This document shows, piece after piece, positions 10,636 through 20,106 of a DNA stretch of 64,000 bases; within the stretch, counting starts at the first letter, position 1; each line of letters opens with the position of its first letter. The notes under the pieces were generated by a model that was not told where the DNA came from, made no database searches, and was given only the letters and a program-made list of their open reading frames with translations. The translations under genes were made by a program, and so were the position numbers. Origin of the DNA: Acinetobacter dispersus (GTDB taxonomy: Bacteria; Pseudomonadota; Gammaproteobacteria; Pseudomonadales; Moraxellaceae); the NCBI RefSeq assembly GCF_009884975.1, contig NZ_CP041970.1, positions 2,976,001-3,040,000 of the forward strand, given 5' to 3'.

Positions 10636-10688
10636 ATATAAAAAAGCAAGTTGAATATCTAATAACAAAATTAAATTTACAACTTGCT
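10636..10688 (-). terminator. Candidate long-loop terminator closing the gna-to-gdr capsule operon
   Basis: On the minus strand AGCAAGTTG and CAACTTGCT form a 9-bp stem with a 26-base loop and are followed by TTTTTATA. This comes 98 bp after the gdr stop and just before the unknown secreted gene, so it would separate the two transcription units. The large loop lowers confidence. Confidence 0.5.
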
Positions 10689-10786
10689 ATGCCTTGATAT
10701 GAATTACATTTTAGTTATCATAAAGATATATTAGACCTTAAAAAAGCTTAAACAAAAATTTTTACTATCATACTCTATGAGAGTAC

Positions 10787-12661
10787 TTAGTTGACTCTAA
10801 CGTCATTGCTACGTTGGTATCCATCAACATAATGTTCGAGCTGGGTTAGGGCCCAGTCCACGTCATGATCAATTGCTGTCATTTGGTTAATTTTACCAAA
10901 TACACATTCAATTTCGTGCAATGGAAAATGTTTTTCAAACGAACGTAAGATACGGGTATGTTCTGTATATTCGGTATTATCCTGATCAATCAGCAATTCT
11001 TCATAAAGTTTTTCACCTGGGCGCAAACCACTATAGGCAATTTCAATATCACCGTCCAGTGAACCAGTTTCTCTCACTTTCAAACCGCTCAGCTTGATCA
11101 TTTGACGTGCAAGGTCCTGAATTCGGACGGGCTCACCCATATCAAGCAAGAACACATCACCACCAGAACCTAATGCACCCGCTTGGATCACCAACTGAGA
11201 GGCCTCAGGAATGGTCATAAAATAACGGGTGACCTCAGGATGCGTCACGGTAATTGGCCCACCTTTTGCAATCTGTTGTTTAAATAATGGAACAACAGAG
11301 CCAGAAGAACCTAATACATTACCAAAACGTACAATACTGATTTGTGTAGCGGGTTTGGTTTCAGCAACAGCTTGGCAATAGAGTTCAGCCATACGTTTTG
11401 AGGCACCCATTACATTGGTCGGTCTCACCGCTTTATCTGTTGAGATCAACACAAAGGTTTCAACCCCTTTCTTCACTGCCGCATTTAAACTATTTGCAGT
11501 ACCAATGGCATTGTTTTTTAGCCCAGCAATCGGATTACATTCTACTAACGGCACATGCTTATAGGCAGCAGCGTGATAAACCGTTTGGATGTGGTATTGT
11601 TCAATAATACGTTCAAGTTTTTGCTGATCTTGTACCGTCCCTAAGATAGGTACTATCTCGCAAGTTGCGGTTTGTCTCAGCTGTTTATCAATATCATATA
11701 AAGCAAATTCGGTGAGCTCATACAGCACTAACATTTTTGGTTGATTTTTGATAATTTGTCGACATAGTTCTGAACCAATTGAACCACCCGCACCTGTCAC
11801 CATCACTACTTTATTCTGGATGTTTTTAGCAATCAGATGTGAAATAGGCGGAATAGGATCACGTCCTAATAAATCAATAATATCAACTTCTTGTATATCT
11901 GAAACTTGTATTTCACCATCAACCAGACGGGTTAAGCCAGGCAATTCTGTAATTTTTAAGCGCGCAATTTCAAACTGTTGAATAATTTCTGTTTTACGTA
12001 CTCGCCCAACTGAAGGAATTGCGAGTAAAATTTCTTCTATACGCTCTTTTTTAAAGCGTTGTAGTGCCTTTTCAACAGAGTAAACTTTTAAGCCACCGAC
12101 AGTCTGTCCCTGTAAAGATGCAAAGTCATCAATAAAGAAAACTGGTAAGTGGTCATCAGAACGATGTAATGCAGCTGCAATTTGCTGTCCAGCATCACCC
12201 GCTCCATAAATTGCAATTCTTTTCCGCCCGATCTCTGAGTAAAAAGATGCCTTAATGATAAACCGAATAACAGCGCGACTAATCCATACCCAAGCAAATA
12301 CCATAAATCCATACATAAATGGAATCGACATTGGGATGTAAGCTGGCGTGAGTACATTCAAAATGTACAGTGCTATCATTGTCAGTGAAACAGCAATCGC
12401 TAACTTAACGATAAAAACCTCGTTAAAGGTTCGGACAATAAAATGATAAACACCTGTGAGTGCCAAGCTTAAAACAGTAATCAGGCTGACCAGGACAATC
12501 CCATGATCAATCCCAGGAATAACATCTGCACCTAAATCAAATAAACGAATGACATAGCACAACCATAAAATCACTGGAAAAGCGAAAGCATCCAAAAAAA
12601 CCAGGAATATCTGTTTAAGCAGCCTTGGGGCTGAAGCGAACTGATGAATAATCTTTTTCAC
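10787..12661 (-). CDS. gdr: UDP-GlcNAc 4,6-dehydratase (WbpM/PglF type), first step to UDP-QuiNAc4NAc
   Basis: A 624-residue membrane-anchored nucleotide-sugar dehydratase. Four hydrophobic N-terminal segments (about residues 15-130) precede a first Rossmann fold (YGAGDAGQQ near 152) and the catalytic short-chain dehydrogenase domain (VTGAGGSIGSE near 288). The active site reads STDKAVRPTNVMGASKR, with Met418 and Lys422. That is the MxxxK form seen in long WbpM-like enzymes rather than YxxxK. With the aminotransferase and acetyltransferase upstream it forms the three-step route from UDP-GlcNAc to UDP-2,4-diacetamido-2,4,6-trideoxyglucose. It is the last gene of the long capsule operon. Confidence 0.93.
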   Translation of the reverse strand: MKKIIHQFASAPRLLKQIFLVFLDAFAFPVILWLCYVIRLFDLGADVIPGIDHGIVLVSLITVLSLALTGVYHFIVRTFNEVFIVKLAIAVSLTMIALYILNVLTPAYIPMSIPFMYGFMVFAWVWISRAVIRFIIKASFYSEIGRKRIAIYGAGDAGQQIAAALHRSDDHLPVFFIDDFASLQGQTVGGLKVYSVEKALQRFKKERIEEILLAIPSVGRVRKTEIIQQFEIARLKITELPGLTRLVDGEIQVSDIQEVDIIDLLGRDPIPPISHLIAKNIQNKVVMVTGAGGSIGSELCRQIIKNQPKMLVLYELTEFALYDIDKQLRQTATCEIVPILGTVQDQQKLERIIEQYHIQTVYHAAAYKHVPLVECNPIAGLKNNAIGTANSLNAAVKKGVETFVLISTDKAVRPTNVMGASKRMAELYCQAVAETKPATQISIVRFGNVLGSSGSVVPLFKQQIAKGGPITVTHPEVTRYFMTIPEASQLVIQAGALGSGGDVFLLDMGEPVRIQDLARQMIKLSGLKVRETGSLDGDIEIAYSGLRPGEKLYEELLIDQDNTEYTEHTRILRSFEKHFPLHEIECVFGKINQMTAIDHDVDWALTQLEHYVDGYQRSNDVRVN

Positions 12662-12797
12662 AATGCTCTTCTAATCATCCATTTTACAGTTTGATCTTTA
12701 TACGCATTTCTAATAGAACTAGAAATGACTTTTACATACTGTTTACATAATCATAAAAGCAAGAGTTTGACTTTGTATCATTCTCTTGCCGTTGTTT

Positions 12798-13976
12798 CTA
12801 CGCTTGTTGAATCGCACTTTTCACGTTTTGAATGGCACGAATTGTTTTGTCGATACTGGCCTGGCTTAAGGTTGGATGTACCAAAAACATAAGACTGGTT
12901 TCACCGAGTTGTTGTGCATTCTGCAAAGGCTGTTCAGGTCGCCATGCTGTTCCATCAAAGGCATGCTCTAAATACACTTCTGAACATGAGCCACTAAAGC
13001 AAGGTACATTTTGTGCATTAATTTCTTGCATGATTCGATCACGTGACCAACCTTCAGGTAAGGCAGCCAAATTCACCTGTACATAACACTTATAGTGAGC
13101 ATGTACATAATTATTCGAAGGTAATTGAACAGTAAAATAAGGAGAATCTTCAAATACTTTCAGAATTTGTTCTGCATTTTCAGTTCGCTTTCTTGTCCAC
13201 TCAGCCATACGTGTTAGCTGAATACGGCCAATTACTGCCTGCATTTCCATCATACGCCAGTTGGTACCAAAAGAATCATGTAACCATCGGAAACCTGGCG
13301 GATGTTGCTTGTTATAAACGCTGTCGTAGCTTTTACCATGATCTTTATAAGACCACATTTTTTTCCAAAGGCTCTCATCGTTGGTAGTCACCATGCCACC
13401 TTCACCACCTGTGGTCATAATTTTATCTTGGCAGAAAGACCAAGCAGCAATATGCCCAATGGAACCTGCAGGCTTACCTTTATATTGCGCACCATGCGCT
13501 TGTGCACAGTCTTCAATCACATAGAGGTCTTTTTCAGCAGCAAGTTGCATAATAGGATCCATATCGCACATCCAACCCGCCAAGTGCACACAAATAATCG
13601 CTTTGGTGTTTGGTGTCAGTACTGCTTCAATGCTGCGTCGTGAAATATTCTGGGAATCCAGCTCGACATCAGCAAAAATAGGATTAGCGCCAGCCGTTAC
13701 AATTGAGCTTGCAGAAGCGAGAAAGGTGCGTGAAGTGACGATCACATCATCACCAGCCCCAATTCCCAGAGCTTTTAAAGCGACGTCTAGGGCAACGGTA
13801 CCGTTAGTTAAAGCCACTGCATATTGAGTGCCCGCAAATGTTGCAAACTCTTTCTCAAACTCTCGACATTCTTGCCCTGTCCAGTAATTTACCTTATTTG
13901 AAAGTAATACATCTTTAACTGCGTCCGCTTCTTCTTGCGTAAAACTTGGCCATGGTTCGAATGCTGTGTTCAACAT
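12798..13976 (-). CDS. PLP-dependent aminotransferase for UDP-4-amino-trideoxyglucose (PglE/QhbB type)
   Basis: A 392-residue DegT/DnrJ/EryC1 family enzyme. The PLP-binding lysine is in AAWSFCQDKIMTTGGEGGMV (Lys185), with the upstream EDCAQAHGAQYKG segment typical of sugar aminotransferases. It should transfer an amino group to C4 of the 4-keto sugar made by the dehydratase. It is flanked by that dehydratase (136 bp downstream) and the matching acetyltransferase (31 bp upstream). Called qhbB in some Acinetobacter capsule annotations. The 136-bp gap towards gdr contains an 8-bp inverted repeat, CATTTCTA/TAGAAATG, at 12705-12727, of unknown role. Confidence 0.9.
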   Translation of the reverse strand: MLNTAFEPWPSFTQEEADAVKDVLLSNKVNYWTGQECREFEKEFATFAGTQYAVALTNGTVALDVALKALGIGAGDDVIVTSRTFLASASSIVTAGANPIFADVELDSQNISRRSIEAVLTPNTKAIICVHLAGWMCDMDPIMQLAAEKDLYVIEDCAQAHGAQYKGKPAGSIGHIAAWSFCQDKIMTTGGEGGMVTTNDESLWKKMWSYKDHGKSYDSVYNKQHPPGFRWLHDSFGTNWRMMEMQAVIGRIQLTRMAEWTRKRTENAEQILKVFEDSPYFTVQLPSNNYVHAHYKCYVQVNLAALPEGWSRDRIMQEINAQNVPCFSGSCSEVYLEHAFDGTAWRPEQPLQNAQQLGETSLMFLVHPTLSQASIDKTIRAIQNVKSAIQQA

Positions 13977-14007
13977 TGTAATTTCCTGATCTATAAAATA
14001 ATACGGC

Positions 14008-14667
14008 TTACTTCTTTTCTAAAATTCTTGCAGGATTACCAACAACGGTTACGCCTGCTGGTACACTTTTCGTCACGACTGCCCCCATGCCAACAACAGC
14101 ACCTTTACCAACCACCAATGGCTTATCTGGTTTGCCCTGTTTGATCACTGCACCTGTACCAATATAGGCATGATCTTCAATATGAATATTACCATTACAT
14201 TTCACACCTGGAGCAAAGGTAACGTAATCACCAATCACGCAATCATGCTCAACGTAACTGTATAAATTAGCATGGAAACATTTGCCGATTTTTATATTTG
14301 ATGTAATTGAAACAAAAGGGCTCAATGCCGCACCTTCAGCAATTTCAATATTGTCCATCATCACCACATTATCAGCTTGGACAGTCCACAATTGAATACC
14401 ATCAATAAAGAGCTGATTTGCGATTTTTTCACGAATCTGACTATTCGCAATTGCAATCAATACATATTTACCTGCAGCATTTAAACCTTTAAAAGTCTGA
14501 TAATTTATAGCTTTATGTCCATTAACGATTTTTTCTTCTTGTAAGCTATCATCAATAAAATAAATTTCGGCTGCACTATTCAAGCGCTGTAACTGTTGTC
14601 GTGCAACAGGCATTAAACTGCGTCCACAACCTGATGCGCCATAGATCGCATAGATAGATTGGCTCAT
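14008..14667 (-). CDS. Sugar O/N-acyltransferase, PglD/QhbA type (UDP-4-amino sugar N-acetyltransferase)
   Basis: 219 residues. The N-terminal small domain (IYGASGCGRSLMPVA, about residues 8-22) binds the nucleotide sugar. The C-terminal part is a left-handed beta-helix of hexapeptide repeats (IGKCFHANLYSYVEHDCVIGDYVTFAPGVKCNGNIHIEDHAYIGTGAVI). This layout is that of PglD, which acetylates the 4-amino group to give UDP-diNAc-bacillosamine. Its start overlaps the end of the initiating transferase gene by 4 bp, so the first sugar's maker and user are translationally coupled. Confidence 0.9.
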   Translation of the reverse strand: MSQSIYAIYGASGCGRSLMPVARQQLQRLNSAAEIYFIDDSLQEEKIVNGHKAINYQTFKGLNAAGKYVLIAIANSQIREKIANQLFIDGIQLWTVQADNVVMMDNIEIAEGAALSPFVSITSNIKIGKCFHANLYSYVEHDCVIGDYVTFAPGVKCNGNIHIEDHAYIGTGAVIKQGKPDKPLVVGKGAVVGMGAVVTKSVPAGVTVVGNPARILEKK

Positions 14668-15269
14668 TCCTTTTCTTCCGATGGGGTACCTGCAAACTTT
14701 GTCATCGTCACTTCTCCAGCTTCACTGATATCATCTTTGGCAATGACCTTCTTCACTGTTTGCAACATAATTTTAAAATCTAACCAAACAGATCTGTTTT
14801 CGACATACCAAGTATCCAGTTTAAATTTTTGTTCCCAACTAATCGCATTACGCCCATTGACCTGCGCATATCCTGTCATCCCAGGCCGTACATCATGACG
14901 TTTGGCTTGTTCTTGATTATATAGAGGTAGATATTCCATCAGTAATGGACGTGGCCCCACAACACTCATATCCCCTTTAATCACATTCCAAAGTTCAGGC
15001 ATCTCATCCAAGCTCGTTGCACGTAACATCTTACCAAAGGGAGTTAAACGCTCGCTATCTGGTAATGGATTACCCTGGTCATCGAGTGCATCCTTCATGG
15101 TTCGAAACTTGATCATTTCAAAGGGCTTACCATGCAGGCCTGGACGAACCTGACGAAACAATACAGGTGACCCTAAATTCTTTTTTACTTTATAAGCAAC
15201 ATAGACATATAAAGGTGAAAGCAGAATCAGGGCAGTTGAAGCAATAACGATATCTAGTAATCTTTTCAT
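14664..15269 (-). CDS. itrB: Initiating sugar-phosphate transferase, ItrB/PglC type
   Basis: A 201-residue bacterial sugar transferase with a single N-terminal membrane segment (LLDIVIASTALILLSPLYVYVAY). The conserved block KFRTM, SLDEMPELWNVIKGDMSVVGPRPL and RPGMTGYAQVNGRNAI is complete. It transfers the first sugar phosphate from its UDP donor to undecaprenyl phosphate at the inner membrane. Its short PglC-like form and its coupling to the acetyltransferase indicate QuiNAc4NAc as the first sugar of the repeat. The exact Itr subtype number cannot be assigned by eye. Confidence 0.9.
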   Translation of the reverse strand: MKRLLDIVIASTALILLSPLYVYVAYKVKKNLGSPVLFRQVRPGLHGKPFEMIKFRTMKDALDDQGNPLPDSERLTPFGKMLRATSLDEMPELWNVIKGDMSVVGPRPLLMEYLPLYNQEQAKRHDVRPGMTGYAQVNGRNAISWEQKFKLDTWYVENRSVWLDFKIMLQTVKKVIAKDDISEAGEVTMTKFAGTPSEEKE

Positions 15270-15279
15270 TAGTTATCCA

Positions 15280-16509
15280 TTACTTAAAAACAATATTTTC
15301 GAGTTTTTCTGCAATCATGCGATATTCAAGATGCTGTAATACAAACTGCTTACCACTTGTACCTAACCTTTGGCGCTGTTCCGCAGTTAAATTATATAAT
15401 TGCTCTACGGCTTCTACGATTGCTTCAGGATCTTCCGCCTCAATCGTGATTCCAGCCTGTGCCTGCTGAACAATATCCCCTTTACCAGAAAAAGCATGGA
15501 TAATAGGTTTTCCTGCGTATAGGTATTCAGGCAGTTTATTAGGTGCTATACCAAAGCGATAAAGTGAATTTTTTTGCCAACCAATATAACAAATATCAAA
15601 TTTTTCCAGCATAGATTGAATTTGTTTCTTCGGAATTGCATCAATAAATGTAATATTTCGTAGACCCAAAGATTGAACTTTTCTTATTAAACCTTCTTTT
15701 TCTTTTCCTGAACCAACAAGAACAAAATGTAACTGCGGACTACTGGAAAGAATCTTTGCTGCCTCAATAAGGTCATCTATAGCATTAGCGACGCCAATAG
15801 TTCCTGTATATCCAATGATAAATTTATTTTTAGGTAACTGACTGAGTGTCTCCGTATTTAAAGGTTGCTTTTGAGAGACCTCTTCTAAAGATACACCATT
15901 TGGTATCCAGTGAAACTTGTTAGGGTCTAACCCGCGACTCTGCATATGCTCAATAGCATTATATAAGTTTGAAAATACATAATCGGCTTTTTTATAAGCT
16001 CGATCTTCAATCCATTGCATGAACTTTATAAATGGATGGTTCGCGGAATGTCCCCCCAGTTCCATTAAAGTCAAAGGCCAGATATCCCGAACTTCAAAAA
16101 TAAAAGGGACCCTAAATTTGTTTGCGAGATACTTAGCACCTAGATAGCCAATAAGAGAAGGAGATGAATATAAAATTACATCTGGCTTTGCTGGAATTAC
16201 ATTTGACATATTACGTAAAAGCCAAGAAAACTTAAACCAATTTAGTACACGCTGTTTGCTATGTGCTTCTTGATATTCAGGTAAATTGACCCATACAAAT
16301 GAGAAATTAGGAATAATTTCCTCAATAAAATACTGTTCGTCAAACTGCTTTGGATTACGTAACAGATGACTATATCGACCAGCAATAACATAAACCTGAT
16401 GGCCTTTCTTTGCTAACTCTTGGGCCAGATAATAATGTCGACCACCCATTGCTGTTTCTGGCGTTGAGCTATATTGATTAATAAACCAAAAGGTTTTTTT
16501 TTGTCTCAT
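15280..16509 (-). CDS. Glycosyltransferase family 4 (WbuB-like)
   Basis: 409 residues of GT-B fold. The N-terminal domain has the GGRHYYLAQELAKKGHQVYVIAG region, and the C-terminal donor domain has IGYTGTIGVANAIDDLIEAA and the EX7E-like IGWQKNSLYRFGIAPNKLPEYLYAGKPI. The layout resembles WbuB glycosyltransferases that add an N-acetylated sugar. It sits 10 bp before the initiating transferase gene and 4 bp after the WbpI-type epimerase gene. It is therefore a reasonable candidate to add the second sugar. Donor and linkage are not determinable from sequence. Confidence 0.88.
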   Translation of the reverse strand: MRQKKTFWFINQYSSTPETAMGGRHYYLAQELAKKGHQVYVIAGRYSHLLRNPKQFDEQYFIEEIIPNFSFVWVNLPEYQEAHSKQRVLNWFKFSWLLRNMSNVIPAKPDVILYSSPSLIGYLGAKYLANKFRVPFIFEVRDIWPLTLMELGGHSANHPFIKFMQWIEDRAYKKADYVFSNLYNAIEHMQSRGLDPNKFHWIPNGVSLEEVSQKQPLNTETLSQLPKNKFIIGYTGTIGVANAIDDLIEAAKILSSSPQLHFVLVGSGKEKEGLIRKVQSLGLRNITFIDAIPKKQIQSMLEKFDICYIGWQKNSLYRFGIAPNKLPEYLYAGKPIIHAFSGKGDIVQQAQAGITIEAEDPEAIVEAVEQLYNLTAEQRQRLGTSGKQFVLQHLEYRMIAEKLENIVFK

Positions 16510-16513
16510 AACA

Positions 16514-17584
16514 TTACATACTGGCTAAAACATTAACAATATTTTGTGACGCTTTACCACCACCGTAAAGATTGAAAGGATCTTCAATATTTTTATTTAG
16601 CATCGCTTGAGTCAACTCAATAATTTTTTGAGTGTCCGCACCCGCCAATACATTGACACCATTTTCAATCAATTCAACCCATTCCGTTTGGTCACGCATA
16701 GTTATACATGGCTTTTTAAAGAAAAATGCTTCTTTCTGTACGCCACCACTGTCTGAGACAACTGCGCTGCAATGCTTAAGTAACCAGATCATTTCTAGGT
16801 AGCCAACAGGTTCAAGTACATTCATCTCAAGCACTAAACCAAGAGATTTTACAACTTTCTGTGTACGTGGATGCAAAGGTAGAACCACAGGCTGAATGTG
16901 ATGGTGAATATAATTTAATGCTTCAATAATCGCCTTTAAGCGTTCAGGTACATCGGTATTCTCGGCTCTATGCAAAGTCGCGACAATAAATCCTGTTTCA
17001 GGAATATGATCCAATACCGCACTTTTTACTGCTTTTTCCGCAAAGTACATAGATGAGTCTTGCATAACATCACCTACATTTAAAACCTTCACAGGCTTGG
17101 CATTGAATCCTTCATTATTAAGATTCTTTACTGCTGTATCCGTAGGACAGAATAGAATATCACTGACCTGATCGGTTAAGATTCGGTTAATTTCTTCTGG
17201 CATACGCATGTTAAAACTACGTAAACCCGCTTCGATATGCGCAACAGGAATATGAAGTTTAGAAGCTGCCAATGCACCTGCTAACGTGGAGTTAGTATCC
17301 CCATACACCATTAAACGGTCAGGCTTTTCTTCTAGACAAATTTTTTCAATTGCTTCAAGCATACGTCCAGTCATAGCACCATGACTACCACTATTAATAT
17401 CTAACTGATAGTCAGGTTTAGGAATGCCTAATTGATCAAAAAAGATATTAGACATATTTTCATCAAAATGCTGTCCAGTATGAATAATTTTTTCCTGTAA
17501 CCCTGAACTTTTCCGGATTGCAGCTGAAACCACACTTGCTTTGATAAATTGTGGTCGTGCACCAATAACAGTAAGAATTTTCAT
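16514..17584 (-). CDS. WbpI-type UDP-GlcNAc3NAcA 2-epimerase (second 2-epimerase of the locus)
   Basis: A 356-residue non-hydrolysing 2-epimerase of the WecB family. It opens with KILTVIGARPQFIKA and has GDTNSTLAGALAA, HIEAGLRSF and the SDSGGVQKEAFFFKKP nucleotide-binding segment. The GARPQFIKAS form resembles WbpI, which converts UDP-2,3-diacetamido-2,3-dideoxyglucuronate to UDP-ManNAc3NAcA, rather than the GTRPEAIKM form of housekeeping UDP-GlcNAc epimerases seen in mnaA here. The presence of gna, dgaA, dgaB and dgaC supplies exactly that substrate. Called dmaA in some Acinetobacter capsule schemes. Substrate assignment is inferred. Confidence 0.85.
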   Translation of the reverse strand: MKILTVIGARPQFIKASVVSAAIRKSSGLQEKIIHTGQHFDENMSNIFFDQLGIPKPDYQLDINSGSHGAMTGRMLEAIEKICLEEKPDRLMVYGDTNSTLAGALAASKLHIPVAHIEAGLRSFNMRMPEEINRILTDQVSDILFCPTDTAVKNLNNEGFNAKPVKVLNVGDVMQDSSMYFAEKAVKSAVLDHIPETGFIVATLHRAENTDVPERLKAIIEALNYIHHHIQPVVLPLHPRTQKVVKSLGLVLEMNVLEPVGYLEMIWLLKHCSAVVSDSGGVQKEAFFFKKPCITMRDQTEWVELIENGVNVLAGADTQKIIELTQAMLNKNIEDPFNLYGGGKASQNIVNVLASM

Positions 17585-17587
17585 AAA

Positions 17588-18694
17588 TTAGCTACCTAGT
17601 AATACGTTATATAGTCCAATCAATTTTGACTCTTCAATCGTCCAATTATATTTCTCGTTTACAGCTTTAATTCCATTTTTACCCATTTCTTCTGCAAGAT
17701 TTTTATCTGCTATCAATTTATCAATTGCTGAAGCTATTTCGTCAGGTTTAGTAGGATCAACACATAGGCCACAATTATTATCTTCAATAATAGTTTTCCA
17801 TAAAGGATAGTTTGATCCAATAACAGGTATACCTGCACTCATATATTCGAACATTTTATTAGGCTGTGCATCAATATGATTAGGTACTGGTAAAAAAGTT
17901 ACTAATCCAGCTACTGATCGTTGCAATATTTCTTTAACATCTTCACGATTCAATTGTCCAAGTTCATTTACTGCAAGCCAACCCACATTTTTTTTTACAC
18001 TTTCATAAGTTATTTTTTCTCCAAAAGTTCCTACAAGATTAAGCCTAGTTGAGGTACTTAATAAAGACAAAGAGTCAACGACCTCCTCAACTCCTCTTAT
18101 TTTAGAGATCCCCCCCACATAAACGACTTCATTTTTTATATTATTCCAGTCTTTACTTAAAGGTGTAAGCTCACCAAGTAATGGATAGTTGTTAATATCT
18201 ACCACATTATTAGAAAAACTTAAAAACTTATCTCTTATAGCAGGTGTCGCAGCTACTATATAATCAATTTTGGAACAGATATATCTTTCATAATATTTTG
18301 CTAATAAAGATATAATTCTTGCCGAAAATTTATTTAAATAAGGCTTAGCTAAAATTTGTTTAGGAAGGTCTTCATGAGCATCAAAAACCACTTTATATCC
18401 ACGTTTTTTTAATTTTAATGCAATAGATAATAGCTCAGGATCATGTAAATGATAAATATCAGCATCAATTTCTAGAGCTGCAATTAGCACATTATTAGAA
18501 GCATTTAACAACCTATCATTTCTAGACTTTGGTTTACCTACATCAACAATATTTATATTATTTTTTATCTCATTTCCAAAACCGTCAGCAACAACTAGAT
18601 AAGTCTCATATATTTTAGACAAGGATAAACACTCTTTCCAATAAATCCGTATATCGAATCGGGGATGGGCTGATGTTAAATGTGCAATTTTCAT
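17588..18694 (-). CDS. Glycosyltransferase family 4
   Basis: 368 residues with GT-B architecture: an N-terminal acceptor domain containing HLHDPELLSIALKLKKRGYKVVFDAHED, and a C-terminal donor domain with VYVGGISKIRGVEEVVDSL and EYMSAGIPVIGSNYPLWKTIIEDNNCG, including the conserved acidic-nucleotide-binding region. The gap to the epimerase gene is 3 bp and to wzy 5 bp, so it belongs to the tightly packed serotype-specific core. Base composition is clearly more AT-rich than the precursor module. Donor sugar unknown. Confidence 0.86.
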   Translation of the reverse strand: MKIAHLTSAHPRFDIRIYWKECLSLSKIYETYLVVADGFGNEIKNNINIVDVGKPKSRNDRLLNASNNVLIAALEIDADIYHLHDPELLSIALKLKKRGYKVVFDAHEDLPKQILAKPYLNKFSARIISLLAKYYERYICSKIDYIVAATPAIRDKFLSFSNNVVDINNYPLLGELTPLSKDWNNIKNEVVYVGGISKIRGVEEVVDSLSLLSTSTRLNLVGTFGEKITYESVKKNVGWLAVNELGQLNREDVKEILQRSVAGLVTFLPVPNHIDAQPNKMFEYMSAGIPVIGSNYPLWKTIIEDNNCGLCVDPTKPDEIASAIDKLIADKNLAEEMGKNGIKAVNEKYNWTIEESKLIGLYNVLLGS

Positions 18695-18699
18695 AATAA

Positions 18700-20106
18700 T
18701 TACTTTTTAATCAAATTAAAGGTTAATCTTAGGCAAAACCAGATTACAATCAAAGGTCCTGCACCCCAAAGAAAGTTTACCATCATCGTTGAATCTACTT
18801 TGGGGTACATAAAAACGAACCTTGCTAAAAAAATAGAATAAACCATTATTAGCAATGGGTTTTTTGAATCCAAGACCTTCATATATATATATGAGAAAAC
18901 ACTGCCAACAAAAAACATTATTGCAGGTCCTAGGAATAAAAAATTTGCATATGCTTCACCAATAGCTCCTGGTGTTGGTGCACCAGATGTACTAGGAATA
19001 TATAGCTCTTTAATAAGCAACCCAATTGAATGAGGTTCATAACCAAATTGTGCGCCTATTGTATTTCTAAAAGTATCTAAATAGGACTTCCCTAGCAGAA
19101 TATTAGAACTATCAAATGTTTTAAAAACAATTACTAATTGCTGCAAGTCGGTAATGTTACCATCCCCGATAATAGTACCTACAAAACTCTTATCAGAAAG
19201 ATCAAGATCAACACCCATAAAATACTGATTACTCAATATTCTTAAAAAATAAACAACAAACCCCAAACTCATTAATGAAAAAAGAACAATTATAATTCTT
19301 CTTCTTTTTTCAGGAAAGCAAAAATAATAAAAAATCATTTGTGCCATTATATAGGTAAAAGCTAATGTAATACGCCCCGTAGAAAGACCTATAACCAAAC
19401 CAAGAAAACTAAAAAAAATAAAATAGAAGCCAATTTTATTATTTTTAACAACTGACGCAATTAACCATAAGAAAATTCCAGCATAATACAAATGATATGG
19501 TAAAGTTGTTAACTGCGCATCCTCAATCAAGTGTCTAAATGCTTGAAAATACAATAACATGGGGATAATTCCGCCTGCCAATGTATAACTCATCCACACC
19601 CAATAAGCCAAACCGATACTAATAAGAAAAAAACAGATAGGCTTATACAAAACCAACAAACCATCATAATAAGAGCCACTCCACCCTCCTCTTAAAGCAA
19701 CATTTTTTTTCTTATAAAAAACACTAAACCCAAATATAAAAAACAAATAACAAATAACTGCATACAAAATAGCATAAAACAAATATAACTCAGCTTCAAA
19801 CCTACTCAAACTCAAGTAAGATAAAAATTTACCAAAATCGCCATCACTAAAAGCATAATAAAATGAACCAAACACATACCCTAAATACATAAAAGAAAAT
19901 ATACTTAATGGATTGATAAGCATATTCTTACCATAAGCTATATTTGAAAATATAATAATTACAAACAAAAAAGATGCTGTTAATGATATAAAGGGTGTCG
20001 TTGCATAAAATTCTGAAACAAACCCTGCTAAAACAACAAGAAGGGCTATCGGAAAAACAAGAAACAATAATATTTTATTATTGTTTTGATTAATCATTTC
20101 TCTCAT
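18700..20106 (-). CDS. wzy: Capsule repeat-unit polymerase Wzy
   Basis: A 468-residue integral membrane protein with about 11-12 hydrophobic segments and a large periplasmic loop (about residues 290-390) between late membrane spans, the usual Wzy topology. Wzy proteins have little sequence conservation, so the call rests on topology, the large loop, and position next to wzx and glycosyltransferases. The ATG at 20106 overlaps the wzx stop as ATGA, which supports this start over the internal Met4. Codon use is strongly AT-rich. It links repeat units on undecaprenyl diphosphate in the periplasm. Confidence 0.86.
   Translation of the reverse strand: MREMINQNNNKILLFLVFPIALLVVLAGFVSEFYATTPFISLTASFLFVIIIFSNIAYGKNMLINPLSIFSFMYLGYVFGSFYYAFSDGDFGKFLSYLSLSRFEAELYLFYAILYAVICYLFFIFGFSVFYKKKNVALRGGWSGSYYDGLLVLYKPICFFLISIGLAYWVWMSYTLAGGIIPMLLYFQAFRHLIEDAQLTTLPYHLYYAGIFLWLIASVVKNNKIGFYFIFFSFLGLVIGLSTGRITLAFTYIMAQMIFYYFCFPEKRRRIIIVLFSLMSLGFVVYFLRILSNQYFMGVDLDLSDKSFVGTIIGDGNITDLQQLVIVFKTFDSSNILLGKSYLDTFRNTIGAQFGYEPHSIGLLIKELYIPSTSGAPTPGAIGEAYANFLFLGPAIMFFVGSVFSYIYMKVLDSKNPLLIMVYSIFLARFVFMYPKVDSTMMVNFLWGAGPLIVIWFCLRLTFNLIKK

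Noticed and set aside
10770..10787. Short hairpin at the gdr stop as operon terminator
   Set aside because: Only a 6-bp AT-rich stem without a proper T-run; the longer stem at 10636-10688 is the better candidate.
12705..12727. CATTTCTA/TAGAAATG inverted repeat between the aminotransferase gene and gdr as a terminator
   Set aside because: No T-run on the minus strand and genes on both sides belong to one pathway; kept only as a note.
13302..13643. 113-codon open frame antisense to the capsule aminotransferase
   Set aside because: The sense gene carries the PLP lysine and family motifs; no support for the antisense frame.
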